Of a stretch of DNA of 64,000 bases, positions 16,492 through 25,538 are shown piece by piece. The notes beneath the pieces are model-generated. The model saw nothing but the letters and a program-made list of their open reading frames with translations, was not told the origin of the DNA and did no database searches. The translations under genes and the position numbers were made by a program. How positions within the stretch are numbered: the stretch's first letter is position 1; each line of letters starts with the position of its first letter. Source of the DNA: Aquimarina atlantica (lineage in GTDB: Bacteria; Bacteroidota; Bacteroidia; Flavobacteriales; Flavobacteriaceae); assembly GCF_000626715.1 (NCBI RefSeq), contig NZ_AQRA01000008.1, positions 124,001 to 188,000 of the forward strand. Reading direction: 5' to 3'.

Positions 16492-17415
16492 ATGAAAACG
16501 CTAAAATTACTTTCGGTTATTTTTTTAGGTTCAATACTATTAACTTCTTGTGTAGCAGAAGTTGTTATCGAAGAAGATGTTTATGTAGAAGAACCAACAA
16601 TTACTTTACATCAATTATTGAATACCTATGAAATCTGGTATGTAGATATCGAACGCACAAAAGGTAATGGTGAGATTCCGTTTTTACAAAAAGCGTTTAC
16701 AGTTTCTTTCCGAAACGGAACATTTTATGCCAATAATAATCTGGTTGGTATGGGAAGCAATGGAAACGGTTATGGGTTAGATGTTGGTTTCTATGATACT
16801 TTTAGAATGGATCTGGATATTAGTCATGATATTGATGGTACCTATAAATTAGTAGTTACTCAATTATCAGATAATCAGATAGAAGTGTATGATAGTGTAA
16901 CCAATACCAGCTATTTCCTGGTTGGATACCAACGTAATAATTTTGATTATGATCAGGTATTTTATGATAATATACATTATTTCCTGCAGGAGTATGAAAC
17001 CTGGGAAAAAGTCTTTACCAGTGAGTTTGGAGTATTAAACGAGTTTGATAACGAAAACTATTTGAAATTCTCATATTTCGGATCTGGAGAAAATTTTAAA
17101 AGCTCTCAGGATGAAAATGGAATTCCTATTAATGATATCTTTTATGATTATACCGGTCATTATGCGGTTAATGATATCGTTAACATTTTTGATAGGAAAA
17201 CTTTAACACTTGATTACGATTATCTGGGCAATGAATTCTTCGAGTTGTCCGTTATAAATGATAATAAAATAGAATTGTTTCATCCAAGCTCAGAAACAGT
17301 GTACCATTTTGTAGGTAGAGGACATATACAATTTAAGAGTTCTGAGAAAGGAAAACCAACTCAGAATGAAAAGAAAAGATTAAAAAAAGCTGATTTTATG
17401 AAGCTTTCAAAATAA
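16492..17415 (+). CDS. Hypothetical lipoprotein (307 aa)
   Basis: This is a lipoprotein with signal MKTLKLLSVIFLGSILLTSC (lipobox LLTSC), so it is probably anchored in the outer membrane or periplasm. The mature part holds two similar halves, each beginning with a helical HQLLNTYEIWYVDIERT- or FLQEYETWEKVFTSEFG-like segment. Each half then has strands containing a YDY or YDT motif and ends with a Y-x-F-V-G turn (NTSYFLVGYQRN in the first half, ETVYHFVGRGH in the second). So it looks like an internal duplication of about 135 residues. The function is not known. It ends with a basic tail (KKRLKKADFMKLSK). It is divergent from gpsA, with an AT-rich promoter gap, and is followed by a terminator at 17469-17512. 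Confidence 0.75.
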   Translation: MKTLKLLSVIFLGSILLTSCVAEVVIEEDVYVEEPTITLHQLLNTYEIWYVDIERTKGNGEIPFLQKAFTVSFRNGTFYANNNLVGMGSNGNGYGLDVGFYDTFRMDLDISHDIDGTYKLVVTQLSDNQIEVYDSVTNTSYFLVGYQRNNFDYDQVFYDNIHYFLQEYETWEKVFTSEFGVLNEFDNENYLKFSYFGSGENFKSSQDENGIPINDIFYDYTGHYAVNDIVNIFDRKTLTLDYDYLGNEFFELSVINDNKIELFHPSSETVYHFVGRGHIQFKSSEKGKPTQNEKKRLKKADFMKLSK

Positions 17416-17468
17416 AAGTAAGGTAGCACTTAAACAATATTAACTTTTTGGTTGGTTATTTAGTTGGG

Positions 17469-17516
17469 AATCGCTCTACAAGAGAAATCTTGTTCGAGCG
17501 ATTTCTTTTTTGGTAT
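17469..17516 (+). terminator. Rho-independent terminator
   Basis: A long hairpin with stems AATCGCTC/GAGCGATT and ACAAGA/TCTTGT and a short loop, followed by TTCTTTTTT. It lies 54 bp after the lipoprotein stop. The remaining gap to the ALDH start (17517-17819) shows no gene. Confidence 0.8.
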
Positions 17517-17819
17517 AAAATTCCTGAATACGATAATAGTTTATAAAAGTTAGATATAACAGTATTTAAATCTATCTTTTTTATATAAAGAATTTTAAAG
17601 ATTTCTGTACTTTTATAAAGCTTAAAATATAACCTAAAAAAGGTTTGTATGCTGAAAGTGGTGAGTCAATTTCGTTTGTTAAACTTCAGTTTATAGTAAA
17701 ATTGATTTTTTTGAAATTGATTTTTCGAAAAATCATTCAAAATTGACGTTAGATTGTGCCAAAATTTAATTTATCTCCAAAACACAGTATCTTTACCTTT
17801 TCAAAAAAGTAACTTATAC

Positions 17820-19373
17820 ATGGCAACAGCAATATTAGATTTCGGAATTCAGGAAGCTCTACAGCAATTGGGTGTTTCTGAGGATAATAAAGGAACTTCG
17901 ACAGGCTCAAACTGGTTCTCTTCAAAAGAAATGATTTCATCATACTCACCTGTAGATGGAGAATTGATAGGTAAAGTAGAAACCACAACAGCAGAAGATT
18001 ATGAAAAAGTAATACAAACTGCAACCGAAGCATTTAAAACCTGGAGAATAATGCCGGCTCCACAACGAGGAGAAATTGTAAGACAGTTTGGAGAAGCTTT
18101 ACGAGAATTAAAAGAACCTCTTGGGAAATTGGTTTCTTATGAAATGGGAAAATCGTACCAGGAAGGTTTAGGTGAAGTACAAGAAATGATTGATATCTGT
18201 GATTTTGCCGTTGGATTATCCAGACAATTACATGGGTTAACAATGCATTCTGAACGCCCTGGCCATAGAATGTATGAGCAGTATCATCCGCTTGGGATTG
18301 TGGGAATAATTTCTGCATTTAATTTCCCGGTGGCAGTATGGGCCTGGAATACTGCTTTGGCATGGATTTGTGGAGATGTATGTGTGTGGAAACCTAGTGA
18401 AAAAACTCCACTTTGTGGAATAGCATGTCAAAATATTATTGCTAAAGTTTTAAAAGATAATAACCTGCCAGAAGGAATTTCTTGTTTGATTAATGGAGAT
18501 TATAAGGTAGGAGAGATGATGACAACAGATAAAAGAATTCCTTTAATTTCTGCTACAGGTTCTACCAGAATGGGTAAAATCGTGGGAGCAACTGTAGGAC
18601 AACGTTTAGGAAAATCACTTTTAGAACTAGGAGGAAATAATGCAATTATTGTTACCCCCGATGCAGATATCAAAATGACAGTGATTGGAGCCGTATTTGG
18701 GGCCGTAGGAACAGCAGGTCAACGTTGTACCTCTACACGTCGATTGATTATACATGAATCGATTTATGATAAAGTAAAAAATGCAATAGTAGCAGCATAT
18801 GGACAACTGAGAATTGGTAATCCTCTGGATGAAAATAATCATGTGGGACCATTAATAGATACAGATGCAGTAAAAGGATATCAAAATGCACTACAAAAAG
18901 TAGTAGAAGAAGGAGGGAATATTGTGGTAGAAGGAGCTGTGCTTTCTGGAGAAGGTTATGAAAGTGGATGTTATGTAAAACCTGCTATTGCAGAAGCAGA
19001 TAATTCGTTTGAAATTGTACAGCACGAAACATTTGCGCCTGTATTATACCTATTAAAGTATAGTGGTGATATAGAAAATGCTATCGAAACTCAAAACGGA
19101 GTAGCACAAGGGTTATCTTCTGCAATTATGACAAATAATTTACGTGAGGCAGAACGTTTTCTTTCACATGCAGGATCAGATTGTGGGATTGCTAATGTAA
19201 ATATAGGAACTTCTGGGGCTGAGATTGGTGGTGCTTTTGGTGGTGAAAAAGAAACTGGTGGAGGTCGCGAGTCGGGGTCAGATGCATGGAAAGTTTATAT
19301 GCGACGTCAAACCAATACCATAAATTATACGACAGAATTGCCATTGGCTCAAGGAATTAAATTCGATTTATAA
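17820..19373 (+). CDS. Aldehyde dehydrogenase, ALDH7/antiquitin type
   Basis: This 517-residue NAD-dependent dehydrogenase matches the antiquitin branch (alpha-aminoadipic semialdehyde / piperideine-6-carboxylate dehydrogenase). Visible motifs are FNFPVAVWAWNTALAWICGD and WKPSEKTPL (NAD binding), TGSTRMGKIVG, LLELGGNNAII with the general-base Glu (about residue 277), and GTAGQRCTSTRRLIIHE with the catalytic Cys (about 310). ESGSDAWKVYMRR near the end is typical. The Met at 17820 begins MATAILDFGIQEALQQLG as in relatives; the frame is open further upstream without a better start. It would act in lysine degradation or osmolyte aldehyde removal. No other lysine-catabolic gene is adjacent. Confidence 0.9.
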   Translation: MATAILDFGIQEALQQLGVSEDNKGTSTGSNWFSSKEMISSYSPVDGELIGKVETTTAEDYEKVIQTATEAFKTWRIMPAPQRGEIVRQFGEALRELKEPLGKLVSYEMGKSYQEGLGEVQEMIDICDFAVGLSRQLHGLTMHSERPGHRMYEQYHPLGIVGIISAFNFPVAVWAWNTALAWICGDVCVWKPSEKTPLCGIACQNIIAKVLKDNNLPEGISCLINGDYKVGEMMTTDKRIPLISATGSTRMGKIVGATVGQRLGKSLLELGGNNAIIVTPDADIKMTVIGAVFGAVGTAGQRCTSTRRLIIHESIYDKVKNAIVAAYGQLRIGNPLDENNHVGPLIDTDAVKGYQNALQKVVEEGGNIVVEGAVLSGEGYESGCYVKPAIAEADNSFEIVQHETFAPVLYLLKYSGDIENAIETQNGVAQGLSSAIMTNNLREAERFLSHAGSDCGIANVNIGTSGAEIGGAFGGEKETGGGRESGSDAWKVYMRRQTNTINYTTELPLAQGIKFDL

Positions 19374-19398
19374 TCAGGTAATTTTGTAATAAATAATA

Positions 19399-19431
19399 AA
19401 AAAAGCATCCCATGTCGGGATGCTTTTTTTA
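19399..19431 (+). terminator. Rho-independent terminator
   Basis: AAAGCATCCC-ATGT-CGGGATGCTTT hairpin flanked by A and T runs, 26 bp after the ALDH stop. It is nearly symmetrical, so it could work from both sides. Confidence 0.88.
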
Positions 19432-19567
19432 TTAAATGTTGTACTAATCTGTAACTTTTGCGGTTTATATATATAATACATACTGTATAGAGAGTGTTAA
19501 AAAAACGCAACCATAGCTTTTTAAAAGCATCTTATATACAAGTAATAACTTATAAGTTTAAAATTAC

Positions 19568-19936
19568 ATGAAAAAAGTTGTTTTACTTTTATTAATACTC
19601 TGCATAGCTTGTAATGATGATGACAAGACCGAAGATCCGGTTTTGTGTACATTAGAGGCCAGGCCAGGCTTAGAAGTAACGATTAAAGATACTATGGACG
19701 CCACATTTTTGGTAGAAGGTATTACCGTAGTAGCGACAGATAATGAGTATAAAGAAACACTACAGAATATATCGGGGACTACTATTTTTGTTGGAGCCCA
19801 TGAACGTACTGGCACTTATGTGATTACGGTGACCAAAACAGGTTACACAACAATTACGAGTGATCCAATTACAGTAAAAGAAGATATATGTCATGTAATT
19901 ACCGAGAATTTAGAGGTTTTATTAGAGAAAAAGTAA
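19568..19936 (+). CDS. Small lipoprotein with carboxypeptidase-regulatory-like domain
   Basis: This 122-residue protein starts MKKVVLLLLILCIACNDDDK, a lipoprotein signal with Cys followed by Asn-Asp residues. The mature domain is a single beta sandwich of the PEGA/CarboxypepD_reg-like kind, with LEVTIKDTMDATFLVEGITV early and ERTGTYVITVTKTGYTTITS, the typical G-x-Y-x-V-x-V-x-x-x-G-Y strand pair. It then ends in ICHVITENLEVLLEKK. Such domains bind or structure surface proteins. The gene is followed after 86 bp by the large secreted protein, so a functional pair is possible but unproven. Confidence 0.75.
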   Translation: MKKVVLLLLILCIACNDDDKTEDPVLCTLEARPGLEVTIKDTMDATFLVEGITVVATDNEYKETLQNISGTTIFVGAHERTGTYVITVTKTGYTTITSDPITVKEDICHVITENLEVLLEKK

Positions 19937-20022
19937 AAAAATCATAAATTTCCATAAGATTTAAGAAAAAAATTCAAAAATTTAAGCTAGTTTTGAAAAA
20001 ATCACTCACAAATCAGCTTAAA

Positions 20023-23000
20023 ATGAAAACACTTTTATTTTATCTCAAACGTTCCGTTTGGGCGGTTTCTCTTGTGGGAACCATTACTTCGGTAAATGCA
20101 CAACAGCTTAAAACACAAGCAGATCAAAGCAAAGGAAAACAAGTTTATCGCAATTCTAAAAAACTTTATGAAGCCAAAACAGGGACTTCTCGTTCAGCTA
20201 AAGCAGAGCGGAAGGTCGGAGAAAACATTCAAAGAAGGTTTGAATATGAAATGCAATTGCTTGTAGATCCTAAAACTGGAAAAGTTCCAGATGGAATACT
20301 TGAAGCAGAAGTTAAATTTTCTGATAAAATTCCGGTAAGCCAGGAATCAAAAAAATCCTTAGCAGTAAATGCAAAGTCTTCTAAAAGAGGTCGTTTTTCA
20401 TATTGGAAAAACAGAGGTCCTTTTAATGTAGGTGGTAGAACCAGAGCTTTAGCGATTGATCGTACCAATGAAAACGTAATTCTAGCAGGAGGTGTTTCTG
20501 GTGGAGTATGGAGATCTGAAAACGGGGGTCAATCATGGAGAAAAACTACTAGACGTACTCAAAACCCTAGTGTTACAGCAATCATACAGGATCCAAGACC
20601 AGGTAAGCATAATACATGGTATTATACATCAGGAGAGACTTTTGGAAATTCTGCCAGTGATAGAGGAGCTACTTTTAGAGGTAGCGGTGTTTATAAATCT
20701 ATCAATGGTGGACGTACCTGGAGAAAGTTAAGAAATACAGATGACGGTGATCCTACAACTAATTCCAATCTAGATCTTATTAATTCTATAGCAATTCACC
20801 CTACTACTGGAGATATTTACATTGCGACCTATACTGGTATACAGAGATCACAGGATGGAGGACGTAATTTTGAACAGGTATTAGAAGGAGGAACAAGTAC
20901 GCTTGCAGAAGTTATTATCACGGCGACGGGCCAGATATATGCAACTATGGACGATAACAGTGTTGTAAACAATGGTTTCTTCACTTCTTCTGATGGAGAT
21001 ACATGGACTAAAATAAATCCAGATTTTATGCCTCCACAGTTTCTTAGAACAGTGATGGGCTCTGATCCGTCTAACGGAAATGTGGTTTACTTCTTTATGG
21101 CTAACCGAGTTAATGCTCCGCAAACATTTTTATTCAAATATGATGCAGCGGCTGAAGAGCAATGGACGGATTTGTCAGCTAACCTTCCAGTGAATTTTGG
21201 ATCAAGAGGAGGAACTTACAATATCCAAGGAGGATATGATATGTTGGTAAAAGTAAGTCCAGCAGATCCTAATTTGGTTATCATTGGAGGAACTAATTTA
21301 TACAGGTCAACAGATGGTTTTACTACTCCTGTTGGTTCAGATAGCTGGATAGCTGGATATAGCTCTGCTAACGGAAATAGTTATAGCTTATATACTGATC
21401 ATCATCCTGATCAACATGCGTTGGTATTTTATCCTTCAAATCCAAACAAAGTATTATCAGGACATGATGGAGGAGTATCGGTAACCGAAGATATTACGAC
21501 TAGTCTAGATGGAGGTGAACCTGTAGATTGGACTTCATTAAGTAATGGATATTTAACAACACAGCCATATCACGTATCTTTTGATCCAAAAGGGAATAGT
21601 GATGATTTACTAGCTGGATTTCAGGATAATAGTACTTGGTATACAAACTCTACAGATGGTACTGAACCTTGGGTAGATCTTTTTGGTGGAGATGGTTCAT
21701 ATAGTGCAATAGCAGATGGAGGAAGAACACGATATGTGTCTTCTCAATTGGGTAATATTTATAGATTTAATTATGACGAAGCCGGGGAACAAGTTTCGTT
21801 TACAAAAATTGCTCCTGGAGCATCAGGATTTGCATTTATTACTCCATTCGTGTTAGATCCTAACAATGATAATATTATGTATCTGCCTGCTGGTAGAAGA
21901 ATCTGGAGAAATAATAATCTAGATGAAATTCCTTTATTTAGTAATGCGAATGCAACAGTTAACTGGATTAATCTTGAAAACAGTGAAATTCCTGGAAACC
22001 CGGATCCACAAGCAAGAGATTTCTCTATTTCTGCTTTGGATGTATCAAAATTCCCTGTCGCCAATAGATTATATTATGGTACTAGTAATGGTGTAGTTTT
22101 TAGAATGGATAATGCTAATGTTGATGGCCAAGAAGCAGTTGACGTGTCTACAGGAAAAGGACTACCAACTGGTTTTATTACAGATATTAATGTAGATCCA
22201 TCAAATTCTGATAGAGTTATTGTTACATTTTCTAATTATCAGATCCCTAGTTTATTTCTTACAGAAGATGGGGGAGACACTTGGACAAATATTAGTGGTA
22301 ATCTTGAAGAAAATGCTGATGGATCAGGAAATGGTCCTTCTGTAAGAAGTACTGCATTTTTAGGAAGTAGCCAAGGATTCTTTGGTGCTCGATTACAAAG
22401 AGTATTTGTAGGTACAAGTACAGGACTGTATTCTACAAATAGATTAAATGGAAGTAATACAGTATGGAGAAGAGAAAACTTTGTTGTTGGTAATAATGTT
22501 GTTGTTGAAGTAGGTACCCGTAAGGATGGATTTATTGCTGCCGCTGTTCATGGTAATGGCTTGTTTAGTGCAAGATTCCCAGTGTTTAATGAATTACCTG
22601 AATCTTCTCTGAGTGTAGCATATTTATTAGATGATATTACAGCTGATATTAATAATATTGAAAACTTAGAGGTTAATGTAAAAGATTTGTTCGTTAATTC
22701 TAACGGAGGCTCTATTAGTATAGAATTACAAAATACTAATCCAGATGTAGTTACCGCTACTCTAGAAGGTGATACCATAAGTATAGAGTTTGCTGAAGAA
22801 TTGGAGATAGGTGATGAAGCTACCATAGTGCTTGTTGCCACTTCTGGTGAAGAACAAGTTGCGGAAGGATTTACTATAACTGTCTCTGAAATTCCTGTTT
22901 ATGAACAGGTTGTAGGAGGTGGAGGGTCTGTTCCATCGCAATTCTTTATAGATTTTGGTGGTCTTGCACAATCTGCTGATGATTTTGTAGTTCCTGAAGG

Positions 23001-23730
23001 AAATACTTGGACTATCGAAAGAATTGTAGCTTTTGGAGGTGTAAATAATTCACCACAATTAGTAAATGCAACGGTTGTATTGTATGAAGACAATGCAGGA
23101 GTTCCTGGAGCAGAAGTATATAACAGCGGACAAATTGTTCCTATTTCTAACCCTACAGATACGAACTTAAATTTAGTGCTTCCAGAACAGGTAGTCCTAG
23201 AAGGAGGTAATTATTGGATGTCGGTATATGTAAATTTAGCGTTTAATCCTGGTGCTACACAATGGTTCTGGTCTTCTCAAAATGGAACAATTGGTAATGT
23301 GACACATTTTAGGGATGACTTAAATCTATTTGGAACCGGAGCTATAGACTGGACATCAGTAACAGAGGCTTTTGGTAGGGATCCTATTGACCAAGTATTT
23401 GAAATTTATGGATTAGTAGATGACGGGGTAGGAGAACCTGCAGCCTCAGTTGATCCTTTAGCTATAGTAGATTCAAAAGACAATACAGCATCGCCTAATC
23501 CATCAAATGGATTATTCTCATTTAATTTTAGAGATACAGCTTCAAAATCTGGTGTAAACACATCTAGATCTATAGAAATTTATGATGCTGTAGGTAATAT
23601 GTTGTATTCAAACAGCAATATTGGTGATAATACGACTTGGGATGCTTCAAATGCAAGATCAGGGTTGTATTTTGCAAAAGTGACTACGTCAGATGGTCAA
23701 AGTAAAACGATAAAGCTTATTAGAAAATAA
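20023..23730 (+). CDS. Large T9SS-secreted BNR/sortilin-repeat protein
   Basis: This is a 1235-residue secreted protein. A Sec signal ends at GTITSVNAQ (about residue 27). After a helical pro-region come repeated BNR/Asp-box turns, such as WRSENGGQSWRK, YKSINGGRTWRKL, QRSQDGGRNFEQV and FLTEDGGDTWTNIS, which build a large beta-propeller of the VPS10/sortilin or exo-glycosidase type. Two beta-sandwich domains follow (about 860-1140). The C-terminus, ASPNPSNGLFSFNF ... GLYFAKVTTSDG ... TIKLIRK, is a type A type IX secretion sorting domain. ATG at 20023 is chosen over the upstream TTG. No catalytic residues of sialidases are evident, so it may be an adhesin or peptidase-associated propeller. Confidence 0.9.
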   Translation: MKTLLFYLKRSVWAVSLVGTITSVNAQQLKTQADQSKGKQVYRNSKKLYEAKTGTSRSAKAERKVGENIQRRFEYEMQLLVDPKTGKVPDGILEAEVKFSDKIPVSQESKKSLAVNAKSSKRGRFSYWKNRGPFNVGGRTRALAIDRTNENVILAGGVSGGVWRSENGGQSWRKTTRRTQNPSVTAIIQDPRPGKHNTWYYTSGETFGNSASDRGATFRGSGVYKSINGGRTWRKLRNTDDGDPTTNSNLDLINSIAIHPTTGDIYIATYTGIQRSQDGGRNFEQVLEGGTSTLAEVIITATGQIYATMDDNSVVNNGFFTSSDGDTWTKINPDFMPPQFLRTVMGSDPSNGNVVYFFMANRVNAPQTFLFKYDAAAEEQWTDLSANLPVNFGSRGGTYNIQGGYDMLVKVSPADPNLVIIGGTNLYRSTDGFTTPVGSDSWIAGYSSANGNSYSLYTDHHPDQHALVFYPSNPNKVLSGHDGGVSVTEDITTSLDGGEPVDWTSLSNGYLTTQPYHVSFDPKGNSDDLLAGFQDNSTWYTNSTDGTEPWVDLFGGDGSYSAIADGGRTRYVSSQLGNIYRFNYDEAGEQVSFTKIAPGASGFAFITPFVLDPNNDNIMYLPAGRRIWRNNNLDEIPLFSNANATVNWINLENSEIPGNPDPQARDFSISALDVSKFPVANRLYYGTSNGVVFRMDNANVDGQEAVDVSTGKGLPTGFITDINVDPSNSDRVIVTFSNYQIPSLFLTEDGGDTWTNISGNLEENADGSGNGPSVRSTAFLGSSQGFFGARLQRVFVGTSTGLYSTNRLNGSNTVWRRENFVVGNNVVVEVGTRKDGFIAAAVHGNGLFSARFPVFNELPESSLSVAYLLDDITADINNIENLEVNVKDLFVNSNGGSISIELQNTNPDVVTATLEGDTISIEFAEELEIGDEATIVLVATSGEEQVAEGFTITVSEIPVYEQVVGGGGSVPSQFFIDFGGLAQSADDFVVPEGNTWTIERIVAFGGVNNSPQLVNATVVLYEDNAGVPGAEVYNSGQIVPISNPTDTNLNLVLPEQVVLEGGNYWMSVYVNLAFNPGATQWFWSSQNGTIGNVTHFRDDLNLFGTGAIDWTSVTEAFGRDPIDQVFEIYGLVDDGVGEPAASVDPLAIVDSKDNTASPNPSNGLFSFNFRDTASKSGVNTSRSIEIYDAVGNMLYSNSNIGDNTTWDASNARSGLYFAKVTTSDGQSKTIKLIRK

Positions 23731-23750
23731 TTTTTAAAAGTTATAAATTT

Positions 23751-23781
23751 AAAAGGAGTTGAAATTTCAACTCCTTTTTTT
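23751..23781 (+). terminator. Rho-independent terminator
   Basis: A perfect 14-bp inverted repeat (arms AAAAGGAGTTGAAA / TTTCAACTCCTTTT) with no loop bases, followed by more T. It sits 20 bp after the T9SS protein gene. Confidence 0.88.
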
Positions 23782-23792
23782 ATCTTTATACA

Positions 23793-24314
23793 ATGGATAA
23801 AGTACTATACATATTAGTATTCATTGGTTTGTTTTCTTGTAAGTCAAATAGTATTGCTCAAGAAAAAGAGAGTGATAAAAATGAGAAACCTAAGATTGAG
23901 AATCCAAGAGCAGCAAAACCAAAAATTAAAATGCCTGGTCTAGGAGATCCAAGGGATAATGAAATAACGCATGGGGAATTCGAAACGGATAACCTAATAG
24001 AAGCTAACAGGATAGATTTGGTAGGGTTGTTTATCAAATTCTATAAAGATAAAAAGATCTGCGATAAAGCTTATAAAAATGCAATAGAAGTGAAATTAGA
24101 TAAAGTAATAAGATCTGGATCAGGTATTATTAAATCTCTTTCAGAGCAACAAGAAATTACTTTGGTATTTATGAAATTTCATAATGAAGATGTCAATGTA
24201 CTTAAACAAAAATTGGTTAAAGACCAGAAAATTTCCTTTCAATTGAGAGAAAGGCCATGTTTTGATTCTTCTAAATCGGTATATGAGATCATTACTTTTA
24301 AGATTAAAAATTAA
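23793..24314 (+). CDS. Hypothetical lipoprotein (173 aa)
   Basis: The N-terminus MDKVLYILVFIGLFSCKSNS looks like a short lipoprotein signal with Cys at 16. A Lys/Glu/Pro-rich linker (KPKIENPRAAKPKIKMPG) follows, then a compact domain with CDKAYKNAIEVKLDKV and a late Cys (RERPCFDSSKSVYE). Two internal Cys may pair. I do not know the family. It begins 12 bp after the terminator of the preceding gene, so it needs its own promoter, which would overlap that hairpin. It is convergent with the 24325 gene; the two stops are 10 bp apart. Confidence 0.65.
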   Translation: MDKVLYILVFIGLFSCKSNSIAQEKESDKNEKPKIENPRAAKPKIKMPGLGDPRDNEITHGEFETDNLIEANRIDLVGLFIKFYKDKKICDKAYKNAIEVKLDKVIRSGSGIIKSLSEQQEITLVFMKFHNEDVNVLKQKLVKDQKISFQLRERPCFDSSKSVYEIITFKIKN

Positions 24315-24324
24315 AAAGAATGTT

Positions 24325-25434
24325 TTAACTAAGGAACTCAGTTATCCAATATATCGAGGCAACAACAACAAGTATAAACAATACAAAGAAGAATATCTTC
24401 CAGAAAGAATAGGGCCTATTCCCAGAAATAGCACCTGTTTGACCATTGATAAAGAAATTATACTTTTTACCACTAAATCGGTAAGCACTAATATATACTG
24501 GAAGCAGAATATGTTTAAAGGTCTCTTCGCTTAAACTCATATCTATATGGTGTACTCTTTGGGTGTCTCCTCCTATATCACGTCTGGCCCAGGATGTAGC
24601 AATGCGTTCGGCTTCTTTGGTAGATGCTAAATGGCCATCTTTTAACGGGATTGTATATTTTTCGGTAACAAAACCTGCCAAAAAACTAGTATTAAAGGGC
24701 ACAAGAGCCTCTAAATTCCAATTTGATATTTTTCTTGGTACCGGATTTTTATTTTGGTGTGATGCTTTAATTAAAGTATCATCAACAAAACCATTTACAT
24801 TTCCGCTTGCCGGAGACCACCTTGTTCTACGTTCTTGCCGGGTCCTGGTAACAGATTTACCATTTACCGTGGTTGTATACGGAACACTAACATAATAATA
24901 ATCTCCGCGTTGCCCGGTATAATTTGCATACAGTTGGGCATCAAAGGTCCAGTAAGGTAAATAGAGTCCTTTGGTATTTTGTGGATCTAATGCTGCTTTT
25001 TTTAAGTTATTCGGTGCAAACCACAACCCTTTTACCCATTTTGAAAATATCTGATGTGATTTTTTCTGATCAAATTGAAAAGGAAGTACGGCTCCCGGTA
25101 ATATCCAATCCTCTTTATATGCATCTTCTATAATCAAAGGCATAGTGCAATACACACAATGCAAAGATTTGTAGTTTTCTTCGATATGTTGATTTGCACC
25201 ACAATTTTTGCAATGTAGCATCATGATTTCTTCAGAATGCGATTGAGAACCCATTTCTTCGAGATAGGGTTTAAGTTCTAACTCTTGAAATCCATTTTGA
25301 TCATATATAATCGTTTCATGATGACCACAATACTCGCAAGTAATCTCAGTCGTTCCAGGTTTATATTTTAATTCTGCACCACAATTAGTACAGGATTTTT
25401 TACGTTCTGAAACTGCTTTTTTTTCTTCTTCCAT
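24325..25434 (-). CDS. Double zinc-ribbon, C-terminally anchored membrane protein
   Basis: This is a 369-residue protein. Two zinc ribbons open it: CTNCGAELKYKPGTTEITCE followed by YCGHHE (residues 15-40), and LHCKNCGANQ...LHCVYCTMP (about 74-99). A beta-rich domain follows, with LYLPYWTFDAQLYANYTGQR and YYVSVPYTTTVNG, then FLAGFVTEKYTIPLKDG. One C-terminal membrane helix is FWKIFFFVLFILVVVASIYW. Similar proteins are often misnamed as helicase fragments. It is probably membrane-attached with cytosolic ribbons. It is transcribed just after the SPFH/GYF_2 gene (104-bp gap), resembling the YdjG/YdjI pair of Bacillus in a membrane-stress context. Confidence 0.8.
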   Translation of the reverse strand: MEEEKKAVSERKKSCTNCGAELKYKPGTTEITCEYCGHHETIIYDQNGFQELELKPYLEEMGSQSHSEEIMMLHCKNCGANQHIEENYKSLHCVYCTMPLIIEDAYKEDWILPGAVLPFQFDQKKSHQIFSKWVKGLWFAPNNLKKAALDPQNTKGLYLPYWTFDAQLYANYTGQRGDYYYVSVPYTTTVNGKSVTRTRQERRTRWSPASGNVNGFVDDTLIKASHQNKNPVPRKISNWNLEALVPFNTSFLAGFVTEKYTIPLKDGHLASTKEAERIATSWARRDIGGDTQRVHHIDMSLSEETFKHILLPVYISAYRFSGKKYNFFINGQTGAISGNRPYSFWKIFFFVLFILVVVASIYWITEFLS

Positions 25435-25538
25435 TTAGGAACTAATAATACTGGATGTTATATAGAATAGTTCCTTCTCCCTTATGGGAGAAGGTTACGT
25501 CCTATCTCAAAATTAATTTTGAGATGCGTTTTTATTTT

